This document shows, piece after piece, positions 1 to 5,763 of a stretch of DNA of 10,330 nt. A program made the translations under genes and the position numbers. The notes under the pieces were generated by a model. It did not search any database. It was not told the origin of the DNA and saw nothing but the letters and a program-made list of their open reading frames with translations. Source of the stretch: Pseudomonadota bacterium. Its GTDB lineage: Bacteria; Pseudomonadota; Alphaproteobacteria; Rhizobiales; Devosiaceae. Numbering within the stretch: the first letter of the stretch is position 1; the number at the start of each line of letters is the position of its first letter. The stretch spans positions 1 through 10,330 of the forward strand of contig JAEYTY010000106.1 of assembly GCA_023433775.1 (NCBI GenBank), read 5' to 3'.

Positions 1-454
1 GCTTGAACCCGGTCGAGGCATCGGCCACCGCAAATACCGGTTCCGCGCCACAGAGCCGCACGATCTCGGGATAGCTGACCCAATAGGGCACCGGCACCAC
101 GACCTCGTCGCCCGGATTGAGTGTCGCCATCAGCGCGTTGAAAATGATCTGCTTGCCGCCCGAGGACACAAAGCAATCCGCCGCCGTCACATCCAGCCCA
201 TTGTCGCGCCGGAACTTTGCCGCCACTGCATCTTTCAGCTCGGCAATGCCATCCACATTGGTATAGCGCGTCTGGCCCTCGTCCATCGCCTTCTTGGCGG
301 CGTCGCGCACATGCAGCGGCGTGTCGAAATCCGGCTCGCCGGCGGAAAGCGCAATGATGTCCCTGCCCTCGGCCGCCATGATGCGCGCCTTCTGGCTGAT
401 CGCCACAGTCGCGGAAGGCGCCACGCGCCCCAGAGCGTCAGAAAGAAAACCCAT
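1..454 (-). CDS. aatA: Aspartate aminotransferase, class I PLP enzyme (N-terminal part)
   Basis: Seen: the minus-strand frame is open from an ATG at 454 to the window edge, giving about 151 N-terminal residues of a protein usually near 400. A GGAGG lies about 6 nt upstream of the ATG. The start MGFLSDALGR, then SAGEPDFDTP (37-46), YTNVDGIAELK (64-74), SSGGKQIIFNAL (97-108) and PVPYWVSYPE (121-130) are hallmarks of the alphaproteobacterial and thermophile type (subgroup 1b) aspartate aminotransferase. Known: this cytoplasmic enzyme moves the amino group between aspartate/glutamate and oxaloacetate/2-oxoglutarate; some members also act on prephenate. The PLP lysine lies in the missing C-terminal part. 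The gene follows DUF4864 on the same strand with a 69-nt gap, so they could share a transcript, though no promoter or terminator was clear between them. The exact substrate range cannot be read from this fragment. Confidence 0.9.
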   Translation of the reverse strand, partial: MGFLSDALGRVAPSATVAISQKARIMAAEGRDIIALSAGEPDFDTPLHVRDAAKKAMDEGQTRYTNVDGIAELKDAVAAKFRRDNGLDVTAADCFVSSGGKQIIFNALMATLNPGDEVVVPVPYWVSYPEIVRLCGAEPVFAVADASTGFK

Positions 455-523
455 CGCCAGCCTCCATCAACAGCGGCTCCGGTTTAGTGCAACCGCCGCC
501 ACCGCGAAAGGCCGTATATAGTC

Positions 524-940
524 TCAGATGGCGATTGCCGCCCGCTTGCGCATCACCACGCTGCGCACACGCCAGCCGGTATCGGGCTCGTTGACGAGAT
601 CGTAGACCGCCTCGTGGATGCTCTGGTCCGTGCCGGTGAAGGTCACTGCCTGCACCACCCGGTCCGGCCCGATCTCGCGGAAATTGCCCAAAACATAGGA
701 CCGTGCGCTGGCAATCGGCGCATAGCCTGCGCGCTCGATATCGGCGAGAAAGCGGTCCGGGTCGGTGTAATTGGCCTTGAAGCCCGCTCCCGCAAGCTCC
801 AGCGCCGCCGCGCTATTGCCGGCCCGCATGGCATCAATCTGCCCGGAAACCGTCGCCTGCCAGGGCATGTCGGCCTCCTGCGCCATGGCGGGGGCGGTCA
901 TCAACACAAGCACCAAACTCAACGCAGAGAGAACGCGCAT
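524..940 (-). CDS. Secreted DUF4864 family protein
   Basis: Seen: a 138-residue protein starting MRVLSALSLVLVLM with a clear signal peptide, cleaved near AMA/QEAD (about residue 20). The mature part has PWQATVSGQIDAMRAGNSAAA, F-T-DPDRFLADI, Y-API and a C-terminal W-V-SVVMRK strand, matching the DUF4864 pattern (a small alpha+beta domain). Function is not known for the family. Two in-frame ATGs lie upstream (955 and 946). The start at 940 was chosen because GAGGA at 949-953 is 8 nt from it and the signal peptide then begins in the usual way; the 955 start would add MRNMQ and has no visible Shine-Dalgarno. The gene is first in a possible two-gene minus-strand unit with the aminotransferase and is divergent from the small membrane protein at 1085. 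Family assignment is from pattern memory. Confidence 0.85.
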   Translation of the reverse strand: MRVLSALSLVLVLMTAPAMAQEADMPWQATVSGQIDAMRAGNSAAALELAGAGFKANYTDPDRFLADIERAGYAPIASARSYVLGNFREIGPDRVVQAVTFTGTDQSIHEAVYDLVNEPDTGWRVRSVVMRKRAAIAI

Positions 941-948
941 TTGCATAT

Positions 949-953
949 TCCTC
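949..953 (-). promoter_or_regulatory. Ribosome binding site choosing the DUF4864 start
   Basis: GAGGA on the minus strand, 8 nt before the ATG at 940. It overlaps the alternative upstream ATG at 955, so it can serve only the 940 start (or, with poor 2-nt spacing, the one at 946). Confidence 0.55.
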
Positions 954-1084
954 ATGGTTGGACGCGGGGACGCCGCGTCACAGTTCTGCCTTCAAATGGT
1001 CCGCGACTTTCCCCTTTCGCCCCATAGTGGAACCGCATTGACGTGGTGTCATGCCAAAATCGAACTGAGGAAGACGTCGATCCC

Positions 1085-1384
1085 ATGCATTTATCTACGT
1101 TCTCTCGATGGAAAAGTTTCAGGCTCACGACCGTGCTCGGCGCGTTCGTGCTGACCCTGGGCGCAGCGGCGGCTCTGTTCGCCTTTGTGTCCCCGGCTGA
1201 GGCGGCCGATCTGGCCCGCCAGCCTGATCTGCAGGTGGCTGTGTTTATCGTGCCGCTCACCCTGCTCATCGCGGCCTTGCTGTTCGAAGTCGCGCGCTTT
1301 GTCTGGCGCGGCAAACTTCCGGCCGAAACGCCAGTGCGGCCATTGCGGCGCTCTCCCCTGACGCCGCGGCTGCACACGCGATGA
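1085..1384 (+). CDS. Small membrane protein with two predicted transmembrane segments
   Basis: Seen: 99 residues beginning MHLSTFSRWK. There are two hydrophobic stretches, about residues 15-37 (TTVLGAFVLTLGAAAALFAF) and 49-70 (LQVAVFIVPLTLLIAALLFE). They are separated by a short Ala-rich loop, and a basic tail (RRSPLTPRLHTR) follows, so an inner-membrane hairpin with cytoplasmic ends is likely. The first segment ends in AEA/ADLA and could instead be a signal peptide. I do not recognise the family. Start: ATG 1085 has GAGG 14 nt upstream, which is loose spacing; a GTG at 1043 in frame would add 14 residues without hydrophobic character. The strong terminator at 1415 supports a real transcribed gene. 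It is divergent from DUF4864 and sits alone in its transcript. Confidence 0.6.
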   Translation: MHLSTFSRWKSFRLTTVLGAFVLTLGAAAALFAFVSPAEAADLARQPDLQVAVFIVPLTLLIAALLFEVARFVWRGKLPAETPVRPLRRSPLTPRLHTR

Positions 1385-1414
1385 CGCTGTTTATTGCACT
1401 CCAAAGCCCTGAAC

Positions 1415-1443
1415 TGGCCGGCCCCTGCGCCGGCCATTTTTTT
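1415..1443 (+). terminator. Intrinsic terminator after the small membrane protein gene
   Basis: An 8-bp perfect stem TGGCCGGC / GCCGGCCA (1415-1422 and 1429-1436) with a 6-nt loop is followed directly by seven T. It lies 31 nt after the stop codon and insulates the CBS gene downstream. Confidence 0.92.
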
Positions 1444-1531
1444 GCCCCGTGCAGCGGAACGCTTAGCCCAAAATCCTATTGCCCTTGCGTTCACCTGAGT
1501 ACACACTCGGCTTGATACGGAGGTTAGGACT

Positions 1532-1960
1532 ATGCTTGTCGAGACCATCCTACAGACCAAGGGCAGCGCGGTTTATACCCTGCCTGCCACCAGCACGCTG
1601 ACCGAGGCTGTCACGCTGCTCAACGCGCACAATATTGGCGCCATCGTCATCACGAAGCCCGATGGCACCATTGCCGGCATCCTGTCGGAGCGCGACATTG
1701 TCCGCCAGCTTGGCAAGGACCCAACAGGCGCCCTCGCCCAGCCGATCAGCAATTCGATGACCAGCAATGTGGTCACCTGCGAGCGCACCACCACCATCGA
1801 CGAGGTCATGGATCGCATGACGCGCCGGCGCATCCGCCACATGCCGGTGGCCGAGAACAACAAGCTCGTCGGCATCATTTCCATCGGCGACGTGGTCAAG
1901 CGCAAGATCGAGGAAATCGAGCACGAGGCCGGCGCATTGCGGGACTATATCGCCGGCTAG
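1532..1960 (+). CDS. Protein of two CBS domains
   Basis: Seen: 142 residues, nearly all of it a CBS pair (Bateman module). CBS1 spans about 8-62, with STLTEAVTLLNAHNIGAIVI and GILSERDIVRQL. CBS2 spans about 75-128, with MTSNVVTCERTTTIDEVM, RRIRHMPV and LVGIISIGDVVK. A short helical tail (EIEHEAGALRDYIAG) follows. There is no catalytic domain, signal peptide or membrane segment, so it is a cytoplasmic stand-alone sensor type. Known: CBS pairs bind adenine nucleotides such as AMP, ATP or S-adenosylmethionine, and small stand-alone ones are common in Hyphomicrobiales, often with unknown partners. Start: GGAGG at 1519-1523, 8 nt before the ATG. It has its own upstream region after the terminator at 1415-1443; a GGAAC at 1456 has no convincing EcfG -10 partner. 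Ligand and partner are unknown. Confidence 0.93.
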   Translation: MLVETILQTKGSAVYTLPATSTLTEAVTLLNAHNIGAIVITKPDGTIAGILSERDIVRQLGKDPTGALAQPISNSMTSNVVTCERTTTIDEVMDRMTRRRIRHMPVAENNKLVGIISIGDVVKRKIEEIEHEAGALRDYIAG

Positions 1961-2074
1961 ATCCACATCGGCCAAAAGCCCGCCCGGCGCGCCGCGCGAT
2001 TGCCTCGGCGCGGCCAAACCTTACCAACCTCTCCAAGTCTTCATCCGCTCGCAAGGTCGTGACCATATCGCCTG

Positions 2075-2105
2075 CGCTAGCGTGTGTTTGCGCCGGTTGA
2101 CCGGC
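2075..2105. promoter_or_regulatory. Two adjacent short palindromes upstream of the Spy-like gene
   Basis: CGCTAGCG (2075-2082) is an 8-bp palindrome. GCCGGT-TG-ACCGGC (2092-2105) is a 6-bp inverted repeat with a 2-nt centre. Both lie within 60 nt of the start at 2131, where an operator or leader structure could sit. I do not recognise either as a known regulator site, and GC-rich palindromes this short arise by chance. The rest of the 1961-2130 gap shows no clear promoter or terminator. Confidence 0.25.
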
Positions 2106-2116
2106 CAATCCCATGC

Positions 2117-2122
2117 AAAGGA
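2117..2122 (+). promoter_or_regulatory. Ribosome binding site choosing the Spy-like start
   Basis: AAAGGA is 8 nt before the ATG at 2131. It overlaps the alternative in-frame ATGs at 2113 and 2122, which therefore lack a usable Shine-Dalgarno. Confidence 0.6.
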
Positions 2123-2130
2123 TGAACGAT

Positions 2131-2739
2131 ATGAAATCCATCTCAACCAGCGTCATCGTCGCCATGATGACCGCCACTCTCGGCCTCTCCGCCGTCGCGC
2201 CCGCTTTGGCGCAGGACGCTCCGCCGCCCGCCGAACAGGCGCAGGCTCAGCCGGGCAAGGGTCCGGATCGCGGCTTCCGCCCCGGTCAGCATGGTCAGCG
2301 CCCCGGCGGCGGCTTTGACATGCTCGGCTTTGAGCGCGGCGCCGAAGGCATCGAGATCGCACTGGTCCGCCTGAGCCATCGCCTCGACCTCACCGCCGAA
2401 CAGCAGAACCTGTTCGACGCCTTCAAGACCTCCGCCCTCACCGCCGCCGCCGATTTCGAAACCGCGACCGAAGGCCTGCGCCCCACGCCGCCCGCTGAAG
2501 GCGAAACGCCCGCCCGCCCGAGCGTGCCCGACATGCTGGAAAACCGCATCGCCCTCGACACGGCGCGCCTCGCTGCCCTCGAAGCCGTGCAACCGGCGGT
2601 CAATGCCTTCTTCGAAAGCCTCACCGACGAGCAGAACACCCAACTTCTGCCCCAGCGCGACATGGATGGCCGTGGCCCCGGCAAGGGTCCGGGCAATATG
2701 CACCATCAGGGTCCGGGCGACGGCCCCCGCCAGCGCTGA
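2131..2739 (+). CDS. Spy/CpxP-like periplasmic LTxxQ protein
   Basis: Seen: 202 residues with a signal peptide (MKSISTSVIVAMMTATLGLS, cleavage near ALA/QDA at 27). A Pro/Gln/Gly-rich segment (30-62) follows, then a helical core of about 70-175 carrying LTAEQ (87-91) and LTDEQ (164-168), and a Gly/Pro-rich tail with a His pair (GRGPGKGPG, MHHQG). Known: paired LTxxQ motifs mark the Spy/CpxP family, periplasmic helical proteins that act as ATP-independent chaperones, as partners of envelope-stress sensors, or in metal resistance (CnrX/ZraP relatives). Here the two motifs are 77 residues apart, with a Pro-rich insert between helices. The low-complexity ends are longer than in E. coli Spy (161 aa precursor). 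Start at 2131 rather than 2113 because of the AAAGGA at 2117. It is a single-gene unit closed by the terminator at 2753. Chaperone role is inferred from family only. Confidence 0.8.
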   Translation: MKSISTSVIVAMMTATLGLSAVAPALAQDAPPPAEQAQAQPGKGPDRGFRPGQHGQRPGGGFDMLGFERGAEGIEIALVRLSHRLDLTAEQQNLFDAFKTSALTAAADFETATEGLRPTPPAEGETPARPSVPDMLENRIALDTARLAALEAVQPAVNAFFESLTDEQNTQLLPQRDMDGRGPGKGPGNMHHQGPGDGPRQR

Positions 2740-2752
2740 TCGTCCGACCCTG

Positions 2753-2788
2753 GCAAACCCCGGCGCTCAACCGCCGGGGTTTGCTTTT
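2753..2788 (+). terminator. Intrinsic terminator after the Spy-like gene
   Basis: A perfect 13-bp stem (2753-2765 with 2772-2784) and 6-nt loop CTCAAC are followed by TTTT at 2785-2788. It ends the transcript 13 nt after the stop and separates it from the aminotransferase gene. Confidence 0.9.
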
Positions 2789-2834
2789 ATCGGGCCATCC
2801 TTTACCAATCGGTCAGTTTCCACCGGACTCGACC

Positions 2835-4064
2835 ATGACCAACCTGCCGCTCGACCCCGCCCGTATCCGCAGCCTCTTCCCCGCCTTTTCCGAACCGAGC
2901 CTTAAGGGCCAGGCCTTTTTCGAAAATGCCGGTGGCTCCTATACCTCGCAGGCGGTGCTCGACAGGCTCGACCACTATTATCGCGCCACCAAGGTACAGC
3001 CCTATTCGGTCTATCCCGCCTCCGCCGCGGCGGGCCAGGCCATGGATCTCGCCTATGAGCGCATCGCCGAAGCGCTCAATGTCTCGTCCGACTGGATCCA
3101 TTTCGGCCCCTCGACCTCGGCCAATACCTATGTTCTGGGCAATGCCTTTGCCGGCTGGCTGAAGCCGGGCGACGCCATCGTGGTCACCAATCAGGATCAT
3201 GAAGCCAATACCGGCGCCTGGCGCAAGCTGGCCAAAATCGGCATCGAGGTGCGCGAATGGGCCGTCGATGCATCGACCGGCCAGCTCTCCCTTGCCGCGC
3301 TCGATAACCTGCTCGACGCCAAAGTGAGGCTCGTCGCCCTGCCCCATTGCTCCAACATCGTCGCCCATATCAACCCGATTGCCGAAATCGCCAGCCGCGT
3401 TCACGCCGCCGGTGCCATGCTGGCCGTTGATGGTGTCAGCTATGCGCCCCATGGTCTGCCCGACCTCGCGGCTTTGGGCGCCGATATCTATCTTTTCTCG
3501 GCCTACAAGACCTATGGCCCCCATCAGGGCATCATGGCCGTGCGCCCCGAACTGGCCGCCGCCCTGCCCAATCAGGGCCATTTCTTCAACGAGGGCAAGC
3601 CGCGCTATCGCCTGACTCCGGCTGGACCTGACCACGCCCAGATCGCCGCAAGCGCCGGCATTGCCGATTATCTCGAACAGGTCGCCGCCCTTGCCGGCCC
3701 GTCCATCGAAGGCTCAAATCCCTTCCGCCGCGCCCATGCCGCCATGCGGGCGCAGGAAATCGCTCTGGCCACCCCGCTGCTCGACTATTTGCGCGGCCGC
3801 AATGACATCCGCATTGTCGGCCCCGATGATCCGGCCCAGCGCGCACCGACCATCGCCCTGCATCACGCCGAGCCCGGCCTGGTGCTTGCCAAACGCCTCG
3901 CGGCCCATGGCATCATGGCCTCGGGTGGCCATTTCTATTCCATGCGCCTGCTGCAGGCCCTCGGCATCGAACCCGATCACGGCGTGCTGCGCCTCTCCTT
4001 CGTGCATTACACCTCGCCCGAAGAAGTCCAGCAGGCCATCAAGGCCCTCGACGCCGAACTCTAG
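2835..4064 (+). CDS. Class V aminotransferase-fold PLP enzyme, cysteine desulfurase-like without the catalytic Cys
   Basis: Seen: 409 residues, full length for the fold-type I class V family. FENAGGSYTSQAVLDRL (29-45) is the N-terminal signature. DHEANTGAWRKLA (121-133) carries the PLP-stacking His122. AVDGVSYAPHG (197-207) carries Asp199. FSAYKTYGPHQG (221-232) carries the PLP Lys225. At the place where SufS/CsdA have RxGHHCA with the catalytic Cys, this protein reads ASGGHFYSMRLLQALGI (362-378), with no Cys. Known: that arrangement (GHFY...RLL..LGI) is typical of the VC1184-like subfamily (TIGR01976), whose role is unknown. A desulfurase reaction using a persulfide Cys is therefore unlikely; an aminotransferase, lyase or epimerase reaction is possible. 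Start: the ATG at 2835 begins the conserved N-terminus; a TTG at 2781 in frame falls inside the terminator. The Shine-Dalgarno is weak. A DMT exporter follows 74 nt later, so the enzyme's product or substrate might be exported. Confidence 0.88.
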   Translation: MTNLPLDPARIRSLFPAFSEPSLKGQAFFENAGGSYTSQAVLDRLDHYYRATKVQPYSVYPASAAAGQAMDLAYERIAEALNVSSDWIHFGPSTSANTYVLGNAFAGWLKPGDAIVVTNQDHEANTGAWRKLAKIGIEVREWAVDASTGQLSLAALDNLLDAKVRLVALPHCSNIVAHINPIAEIASRVHAAGAMLAVDGVSYAPHGLPDLAALGADIYLFSAYKTYGPHQGIMAVRPELAAALPNQGHFFNEGKPRYRLTPAGPDHAQIAASAGIADYLEQVAALAGPSIEGSNPFRRAHAAMRAQEIALATPLLDYLRGRNDIRIVGPDDPAQRAPTIALHHAEPGLVLAKRLAAHGIMASGGHFYSMRLLQALGIEPDHGVLRLSFVHYTSPEEVQQAIKALDAEL

Positions 4065-4085
4065 GCTTTCCGGGCGCCCACTTCT

Positions 4086-4119
4086 CTTCCCCTTTTTTCA
4101 GGGGAGGCCGGGTGGGGCC
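4086..4119. repeat. Candidate REP-like intergenic palindromic element
   Basis: CTTCCCC (4086-4092) pairs with GGGGAGG (4101-4107), with one G-T wobble, around TTTTTTCA. It is followed at once by GGCC-GGGTGG-GGCC (4106-4119). The run GGGGAGGCCGGGTGGGGCC resembles the C-run/G-run palindromic units scattered between genes in alphaproteobacterial genomes. Only one copy is in this window, so its repeat nature rests on resemblance. It could also act as a weak hairpin at the end of the aminotransferase transcript, though no T-run follows the stem. Confidence 0.4.
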
Positions 4120-4138
4120 GTCAACAAAAAGATAAAAA

Positions 4139-5044
4139 ATGTCCCGCCCCCTCGCCTCCGCCCTGCTTCTCGCCTGCACAATGCTCTGGGGCTTTGCCTT
4201 CATCGCCCAGAAATCGGCGATGGACAGCATGGGGCCGCTGACCTTTGCCGGCGTACGCTATCTGCTGGGCGGGCTGCTGGTTCTGCCACTGGCGCTCTGG
4301 GAGCGCCGTCGCAAGCCGATGACGCTGACGCGCAATCACTGGCTGTTCATCGCGGCCATGAGCCTCGTCTTCTTCTGCGGCTCCTGGATGCAGCAATCGG
4401 GCCTTGCCACCACCACGGCCACCAATGGCGGCTTCCTCACCGGGCTTTACGTCTTCTTCGTGCCGCTGCTGGGCTTCATTCTCTTCCGAACCCGCCCGCA
4501 TCCCATCATTTTCGTGGGCGTGCCCATGGCGCTGATCGGCATCTACTATCTCAATGGCGGCGGGCTCGACAGCTTCAATTCGGGAGACTGGGTCATCACC
4601 GGCAGCGCGGTGTTCTGGGCGCTGCACGTTATTCTCGTGGGCTATGTCGCCCGCGTCACCGGCCTGCCGATCTTTGTGTCCTGCATCAGCTTCCTGGCCG
4701 CCGGTATTTTGGCGATCAGCATCGCGCTGGTGATTGAGGCGCCCACGCTCGCGGCGATTTCCGAGGGCTGGGTACAGATCGCCTATGCCGGCATTCTCTC
4801 CACCGCTGTTGCCTTCACCTTCCAGGCCGTCGGCCAGCAATATGTGCCACCCGCCAATGCCGCGATTATTCTCTCGGCCGAAAGCCTCTTTGCGGCTTTG
4901 GGCGGCGCTATCCTCTTGGGTGAGCGCCTGCCCCTTATCGGCTATGCCGGCGCCACACTGATCTTTGCGGCAATCATTCTGGTCGAAGCGGTGCCCCCGC
5001 TCTGGGCGCGGCGACGGGTTCACGCGCCGCGCACCACCAACTAG
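4139..5044 (+). CDS. EamA/DMT-family membrane transporter
   Basis: Seen: 301 residues with about ten hydrophobic segments in two EamA halves. The first half, about 1-135, contains LWGFAFIAQKSAMDSMGPLTFAGVRYLLGGLLVLP and QQSGLATTTATNGGFLTGLYVFFVPLLG. The second half, about 150-290, contains VFWALHVILVGYVAR, QIAYAGILSTAVAFTFQAVGQQYVPPANAAIILSAESLFAALGG and GERLPLIGYAGATLI. These are hallmarks of the drug/metabolite transporter superfamily (RhaT/YdcZ/EamA type), inner-membrane carriers that mostly export amino acids or other metabolites. The substrate cannot be read from sequence. The ATG at 4139 follows an A-rich stretch without a good Shine-Dalgarno. It is 74 nt after the class V enzyme gene and may be co-transcribed. 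Its stop is 3 nt from the stop of the convergent DUF2147 gene, with no terminator between. Confidence 0.93.
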   Translation: MSRPLASALLLACTMLWGFAFIAQKSAMDSMGPLTFAGVRYLLGGLLVLPLALWERRRKPMTLTRNHWLFIAAMSLVFFCGSWMQQSGLATTTATNGGFLTGLYVFFVPLLGFILFRTRPHPIIFVGVPMALIGIYYLNGGGLDSFNSGDWVITGSAVFWALHVILVGYVARVTGLPIFVSCISFLAAGILAISIALVIEAPTLAAISEGWVQIAYAGILSTAVAFTFQAVGQQYVPPANAAIILSAESLFAALGGAILLGERLPLIGYAGATLIFAAIILVEAVPPLWARRRVHAPRTTN

Positions 5045-5047
5045 CCG

Positions 5048-5437
5048 CTACTCGGTATAGCGATACATCTGGTAGGTCTTGCACACGATAAAGGCCACGC
5101 AACCCTTGAGGGTGATCTGGTTCTCGCTCACCTGGGTGATCGTGCCACCGGCCGTTTGTCCATAAATATGCAGATCGCCCTTCCACTGATTGGCGCGCGA
5201 CTGCCGCGCATGGTCGATCAGATAGGTATTGAGATAGGGCATGTTTTCGGCATTGTCCGCGCCATTGCCCAGCCAGATCAGCTTGGCGCAAAGCTGGGTG
5301 CCATCGCCGCAAAGCTGCACGTCATAGCGCGAGTCGCGCATCTCGATTTCCCATATGCCGACCGGCGAGGCCAAAGCGGGCAGAGCCGACGCAAGGGCAA
5401 AGGCGGCAATGGTGGCAAGGCGGGCAAACTGTTTCAT
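5048..5437 (-). CDS. Secreted DUF2147 family protein
   Basis: Seen: 129 residues. The signal peptide MKQFARLATIAAFALASALPALA (cleavage near 23) is followed by GIWEIEMRDSRYDVQLCGDGTQLCAKLIWL, WKGDLHIYGQ, ITLKGCVAFIVCKTYQMYRY. This is the DUF2147 (PF09917) layout: a GxW start, CG....LC before I/V-WL, then a GC...C end. The four Cys probably form two disulfides in the periplasm. It is a small beta-rich domain of unknown function, and the length is typical. Start: AGGAG (5444-5448) is 6 nt before the ATG at 5437. A sigma-70-like promoter lies at 5477-5505 and a 12-bp palindrome in the leader. It is transcribed towards the EamA gene, almost touching it. Confidence 0.9.
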   Translation of the reverse strand: MKQFARLATIAAFALASALPALASPVGIWEIEMRDSRYDVQLCGDGTQLCAKLIWLGNGADNAENMPYLNTYLIDHARQSRANQWKGDLHIYGQTAGGTITQVSENQITLKGCVAFIVCKTYQMYRYTE

Positions 5438-5453
5438 GGCGCACTCCTGAGGC

Positions 5454-5465
5454 AGCGAATTCGCT
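5454..5465. promoter_or_regulatory. 12-bp perfect palindrome in the DUF2147 leader
   Basis: AGCGAATTCGCT lies between the predicted -10 (5477-5482) and the Shine-Dalgarno of the DUF2147 gene, about +5 to +17 of its transcript. An operator there could block elongation. I know of no regulator for it, and one such palindrome per few kb is expected by chance. Confidence 0.25.
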
Positions 5466-5476
5466 CCGTTTTGACG

Positions 5477-5505
5477 ATTCCATCCTGAACCGCTCCTGAA
5501 TGCAA
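5477..5505 (-). promoter_or_regulatory. Probable sigma-70 promoter of the DUF2147 gene
   Basis: On the minus strand, TTGCAT (5505-5500) and TGGAAT (5482-5477) are spaced 17 nt apart. The matches are 3 of 6 and 4 of 6 to the housekeeping consensus. The leader would be about 33 nt. The -35 touches the Pho box at 5505, so PhoB bound there could also affect this promoter. A GATTC (GANTC methylation) site at 5476-5480 overlaps the -10. Confidence 0.45.
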
Positions 5506-5538
5506 TGTCATGGTCCTGTCATATCCAGGGCCTAGCCT
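5505..5538 (+). promoter_or_regulatory. Pho box and matched -10 (PhoB-dependent promoter candidate)
   Basis: ATGTCAT-GGTC-CTGTCAT (5505-5522) matches the PhoB box (two CTGTCAT half-sites, 11-bp period, 4-nt spacer) in 13 of 14 half-site bases. The plus-strand TAGCCT (5533-5538) starts 10 nt after the box, the spacing known from E. coli phoA where the Pho box replaces the -35. The -10 itself is weak (3 of 6), as is usual for activator-dependent promoters. A start site 6-7 nt on would fall near 5545, at the first base of a hairpin. The direction of the half-sites points to the plus strand, that is, to the structured RNA and tdk rather than DUF2147. Confidence 0.62.
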
Positions 5539-5544
5539 TCCCAT

Positions 5545-5689
5545 GTTCCGGCCATCCCCCAATGGGCCCGAACCTGCCGCGCCCTGCGTTCCCCGCGCTG
5601 CGCCCGGCTCCATGGCAAGGCCACCGCCAACGCCTTGCCCGTTTCACCGATGACCTCGGTTCAGGCCGCCTGCGGGCGGCCTCTTTTTT
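5545..5689 (+). ncRNA. Candidate small RNA (or attenuated tdk leader) under the Pho box
   Basis: No convincing plus-strand coding frame exists here, yet the segment ends in a strong plus-strand terminator, so something must be transcribed into it. From the predicted start it shows several hairpins. GTTC.GG.CCAT (5545-5555) pairs with ATGG.G.CC.GAAC (5562-5573), with one bulge and one mismatch. An imperfect GC hairpin spans 5576-5608. A perfect 8-bp stem GGCAAGGC / GCCTTGCC (5614-5621 and 5632-5639) follows, then ACCGA / TCGGT (5646-5650 and 5656-5660), then the terminator stem ending in six T. The 6-T tail is the kind Hfq-bound RNAs carry. I do not recognise it as 4.5S, 6S, tmRNA, RNase P RNA or a known riboswitch. 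Since tdk starts 75 nt after the terminator, it may instead be a leader with read-through control. Exact ends are inferred. Confidence 0.5.
5663..5689 (+). terminator. Intrinsic terminator upstream of tdk
   Basis: A perfect 8-bp stem AGGCCGCC / GGCGGCCT (5663-5670 and 5675-5682) with a TGCG loop is followed by one C and six T (5684-5689). It is oriented to stop plus-strand transcripts. The nearest upstream plus-strand gene ends at 5044, with a full antisense gene between, so it most likely serves the candidate RNA starting near 5545. Confidence 0.88.
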
Positions 5690-5763
5690 GTGGACCGGTC
5701 CGATTTGCCCTCGCGCCCGGCGCGCGCCTGCGCAACAACAGGGTCAAATTTCCCGGGCGCAAA

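Noticed and set aside
961..979. Hairpin GACGCGG-GGACG-CCGCGTC upstream of DUF4864 as terminator or riboswitch.
   Set aside because: Only 7 bp, no T-run on either side, no larger fold seen; plausible by chance in GC-rich DNA.
1035..1052. Second Pho box at the GTGTCAT near 1046.
   Set aside because: The half-site expected 11 nt upstream reads GCATTGA, which does not match.
1029..1054. GGAAC at 1029 as an EcfG promoter for the small membrane protein.
   Set aside because: At 16 or 17 nt downstream the sequence reads CATG or ATGC, not CGTT.
1456..1491. GGAAC (1456) and CGTT (1488) before the CBS gene as an EcfG promoter.
   Set aside because: The spacer is 27 nt, far beyond 16-17; the correctly spaced bases are TATT/ATTG.
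4121..5023. 300-residue minus-strand frame opposite the EamA gene.
   Set aside because: Its charged low-complexity composition is the mirror of membrane-protein codons; the sense strand is a clear EamA transporter.
5545..5689. 4.5S SRP RNA, 6S RNA, tmRNA or tRNA in the structured gap.
   Set aside because: None of their signature sequences (such as the SRP GGAAG/AGCAG loop) is present on either strand; GGTTCAGG at 5658 resembles a T-loop but no T-stem can form.
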